DNA of 64,000 bases from Neorhizobium alkalisoli (lineage in GTDB: Bacteria; Pseudomonadota; Alphaproteobacteria; Rhizobiales; Rhizobiaceae). A program made the position numbers and the translations under genes. Numbering within the stretch: the first letter of the stretch is position 1; each line of letters opens with the position of its first letter. Under the pieces are notes generated by a model. That model had not been told where the DNA came from. It saw only the letters and a list, made by a program, of their open reading frames with translations, and did not search any database. Shown here one piece after another: positions 62,044-64,000 of the stretch. Where the stretch lies: positions 1 through 64,000 of the forward strand of contig NZ_VIWP01000017.1 in NCBI RefSeq assembly GCF_007829835.1, given 5' to 3'.

Positions 62044-62415
62044 TTACCGGAGCCAGCGAGCAGCGGCGTCGGCACTGTTTTCCGGGCTGGTGTTGAACGC
62101 GACAGGCGTTCCTGGGGCCGTGCGAATGATCGTGTTCAGGATCATCTCAAAGAGTATCAGGTTTGGTGGGGGAATGCGGATCCCACCGCCGATCACGATA
62201 CAGTCCCACGCACTCGCAAGCGAAGCAACAACATCGGCCTGCGCGGTCTCCGGACGGAGCGAGCAGAAGCCCGCTTCCCATCCTCGGCTGCGCATGTCAG
62301 CCATCGTCTGTTCGATGCCGGCTGCGATCTTCTCGTGGGTGATCCCGCGAGGCAGGGACGGATCGGTTATGTCGACGGCATCGGGATGGATACCGATGAG
62401 CAGCACGCGGGTCAT
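62044..62415 (-). CDS. Conserved hypothetical protein (123 residues), Rossmann-like
   Basis: The ATG at 62415 follows GGAGAAGG. The product begins MTRVLLIGIHPDAVDITDPSLP and contains alternating strands and helices (WEAGFCSLRPETAQADVVASL, WDCIVIGGGIRIPPPNLILFE, VAFNTSPENSADAAARWL). The VLLIGIHP and CIVIGGGIR strand-turns look like a flavodoxin or Rossmann-type fold. I do not recognise a family. It is divergent from the 95-residue gene. Confidence 0.65.
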   Translation of the reverse strand: MTRVLLIGIHPDAVDITDPSLPRGITHEKIAAGIEQTMADMRSRGWEAGFCSLRPETAQADVVASLASAWDCIVIGGGIRIPPPNLILFEMILNTIIRTAPGTPVAFNTSPENSADAAARWLR

Positions 62416-62511
62416 AGGCCTTCTCCTCTCCATTCTACCGGAGATGGGGCAGGAGGAAAGACGGTCAACCTCGATCGTAGACCGATCGGCAGGCCGGAAT
62501 CCCGGGCCGAC

Positions 62512-62536
62512 GGAACTTCGCCCGCCCAAGAGGGTT
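62512..62536 (+). promoter_or_regulatory. EcfG-like promoter motif just before the 95-residue gene
   Basis: GGAAC (62512-62516), 16 bases, GGTT (62533-62536). Transcription would begin almost at the ATG at 62546, so the mRNA could be leaderless. Confidence 0.4.
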
Positions 62537-62545
62537 TATGGTGTC

Positions 62546-62833
62546 ATGGATGCTCATACGACGGAAATCGACCGGTTGAAGAATGCGCTCGAAATCGACG
62601 AAGCGCTCATCCACGCCCTCTATCTTCGACTGAGAGCAGAAATCGAAACCCGCGAGGCCATTATCGACGCCGCCGCCCATGGTGCGGCTCCAGAGGTTCT
62701 GGAAGCGATGGCGACCGATCCCGTGCCGGTCATCGACGAGTTCGGACGCAAGAAAACTGTGGCTGGGCTCCTGAGCGCATTCAAACGCTCGCGCACTGGG
62801 CTGCGGGACGACATCCTCGACATCGGTCCCTGA
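62546..62833 (+). CDS. Hypothetical protein upstream of ligD (95 residues)
   Basis: The product starts MDAHTTEIDRLKNALEIDEA and is mostly helical (LIHALYLRLRAEIETREAIIDAAAHG), ending in a polar segment (RKKTVAGLLSAFKRSRTGLRDDI). It is acidic with a coiled-coil look. No family is recognised. It ends 8 bases before the ligD start, so they likely share a transcript. Confidence 0.55.
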   Translation: MDAHTTEIDRLKNALEIDEALIHALYLRLRAEIETREAIIDAAAHGAAPEVLEAMATDPVPVIDEFGRKKTVAGLLSAFKRSRTGLRDDILDIGP

Positions 62834-62841
62834 GCAGCGCC

Positions 62842-64000
62842 ATGACGGAAAAGCTTTCGACCTATAGAGGCAAGCGCGACTTCAGGAAGACGACAGAACC
62901 ATCAGGCGCTGTGACCATCCAGCCTTCGAAGCGCTTGCGATACGTGATCCAGAAACACGACGCCACACGGCTGCATTATGATCTCCGGCTGGAACTCGAC
63001 GGTGTGTTCAAGTCCTGGGCGGTAACCCGCGGACCCTCGCTTGACCCGGCCGATAAGCGTCTCGCGGTGGAGGTCGAGGATCATCCTCTGGATTACGGCG
63101 ATTTTGAAGGCACGATCCCAAAGGGTGAATATGGCGGTGGAACCGTCATGCTCTGGGACCGTGGTTACTGGGAGCCGGAAGGCGCTCTCTCTCCGGAACA
63201 CGCGCTGAAGAAAGGCGACCTGAAGTTCACCCTCGACGGCAGTCGCCTGAAGGGAAGCTTCGTCCTGGTACGGATGAAGACGGATCGAGACGGCGGCAAA
63301 CGGACAAACTGGCTGCTGATCAAGCACCATGACGAGCATGCCATGGGCGAGAAGGGTGACGCGATCCTGAAACGCGAGACGACATCCGTGGCCTCGGGCC
63401 GCGACATGCCGGCGATCGCGTCCGGAAAGGGGCGCAGACCAAGACCCTTCATGCTGAGCGAACCTGCCATTGCCGCCGACGCCGTGTGGGATAGCAGCGA
63501 TGGACTGGCAGCGGAGGCACGCCAGGCCACAAAGCGGAAGACAGCCGCCGAAAGCCCGCGGCAAGGGAAGGGCGCAATGCCAAAATTCATCCCGCCCCAG
63601 CTCTGCAAGTCACAGGACCGCCCGCCGCTTGGTCGCGGATGGCTGCACGAGATCAAGTTTGACGGATACCGGATCGAGATGCATTGCGAAGATGGCAGGA
63701 TCCGCCTGCTGACGCGCAAGGGCCTGGACTGGACGAAGCGCTTCAAGAAGATTGCAGCTGATGCCAGCCACTTGCCAGATGCCATCATCGACGGCGAGAT
63801 CTGCGCGCTCGACGAAAACGGCGCACCTGACTTTGCGAGCCTCCAGGCCGCTTTGTCGGAGGGCAAGACGGAAAGCCTTGTTTTCTTCGCTTTCGATTTG
63901 CTTTTCCACGATGGGGAGGACATTCGCAAGCAGCCGCTGACTGAGCGGAAATCCAGACTGGAGAGCCTTCTTCAAGTTGCCGAAGCGGGGAAAAGCATCC
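62842..64000 (+). CDS. ligD: LigD-type ATP-dependent DNA ligase, N-terminal part (runs off the window)
   Basis: The frame is open from the ATG at 62842 to the window end (386 codons). The first about 170 residues are the 3'-phosphoesterase domain: YVIQKHDATRLHYDLRLELDGVFKSWAV, PSLDPADKRLAVEVEDHPLDYGDFEG, IPKGEYGGGTVMLWDRG. A basic linker follows. The ligase domain opens with LHEIKFDGYRIEMH, whose Lys (about residue 272) takes the adenylate, and continues DAIIDGEICALDENG and FAFDLLFHDGEDIR. With Ku it joins double-strand breaks by end joining. A polymerase domain, if present, lies beyond the window. Confidence 0.93.
   Translation, partial: MTEKLSTYRGKRDFRKTTEPSGAVTIQPSKRLRYVIQKHDATRLHYDLRLELDGVFKSWAVTRGPSLDPADKRLAVEVEDHPLDYGDFEGTIPKGEYGGGTVMLWDRGYWEPEGALSPEHALKKGDLKFTLDGSRLKGSFVLVRMKTDRDGGKRTNWLLIKHHDEHAMGEKGDAILKRETTSVASGRDMPAIASGKGRRPRPFMLSEPAIAADAVWDSSDGLAAEARQATKRKTAAESPRQGKGAMPKFIPPQLCKSQDRPPLGRGWLHEIKFDGYRIEMHCEDGRIRLLTRKGLDWTKRFKKIAADASHLPDAIIDGEICALDENGAPDFASLQAALSEGKTESLVFFAFDLLFHDGEDIRKQPLTERKSRLESLLQVAEAGKSI

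Noticed and set aside
62902..63929. Two minus-strand frames under ligD
   Set aside because: The plus strand is open from 62842 to the window end with complete LigD motifs, so these are shadows.
1..64000. Search for tRNA, rRNA and CRISPR arrays
   Set aside because: No T-loop-like GGTTCGAATCC with a matching acceptor stem, no rRNA-like segment and no regularly spaced direct repeats were found by eye.

Overview
The window looks like a chromosomal (or large-replicon) segment of a member of the Rhizobiaceae (Rhizobium/Agrobacterium/Ensifer type). The basis is a RopA-like porin, BA14K-type small exported proteins, a LolCDE-like ABC pair with an AttH/CrtC-type partner, high G+C codon use, and many intergenic motifs of the alphaproteobacterial EcfG general-stress type (GGAAC, 16-17 nt, CGTT-like). 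No tRNA, rRNA, CRISPR array or prophage was seen. The first gene (an MFS sugar porter) and the last gene (a LigD-type DNA ligase) run off the ends.

Layout. 1-4.1 kb: end of a transporter, two small genes facing a LuxR-type regulator, and a potassium-channel-like protein. 4.1-6 kb: DNA polymerase IV (dinB) with a DEDDh exonuclease. 6.1-10.3 kb: a tightly overlapped ABC ATPase, FtsX-like permease and AttH-like periplasmic protein. 10.4-16.1 kb: a DUF892 stress protein facing a frameshifted EcfG-like sigma factor, a Crp/Fnr regulator, a DUF6894 protein, an AcrR-type regulator, the porin and an SDR remnant. 16.1-22.5 kb: a four-gene signalling operon (hybrid kinase with CHASE3, GAF and three receivers; CheR; a CheB lacking a receiver; a receiver-kinase-receiver protein) with no chemoreceptor or CheA. 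23-25.6 kb: an alpha/beta hydrolase that has lost its nucleophilic serine, coupled to a histidine kinase, then a stand-alone receiver. 25.7-31 kb: an MFS exporter with a frameshifted AraC regulator, a metallo-beta-lactamase-fold enzyme and two intact hydrolases. 31-42 kb: carbon oxidation and storage sugars, with PQQ glucose dehydrogenase, a trehalose-synthase-like GH13 enzyme convergent with an alpha-glucosidase, and the paoABC-type aldehyde oxidoreductase. 42-57 kb: an accessory zone of small stress-type genes, an L-sorbosone-dehydrogenase-like enzyme, msrA, exonuclease III with a PPC-domain protein, a PRC-barrel pseudogene and an IS66 fragment that abuts a secreted-protein gene reduced to its signal peptide. 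58-64 kb: a candidate small RNA, a diguanylate cyclase, small hypotheticals and ligD.

The unifying theme is stress survival. About sixteen GGAAC-type motifs sit upstream of small membrane, exported or repair genes and face the right way; several fit the full consensus. They include a divergent palindromic pair between the DUF892 gene and the broken sigma factor, and one upstream of the large kinase operon. Repair genes (dinB, exonuclease, xth, ligD), methionine sulfoxide reductase and the sugar genes fit this picture. Several genes are broken by single-base frameshifts (sigma factor, AraC) or decayed (SDR, PRC-barrel, IS66). These may be real decay or, for the two single-base cases, sequencing error. 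Function calls rest on motif recognition by eye; no database search was run.
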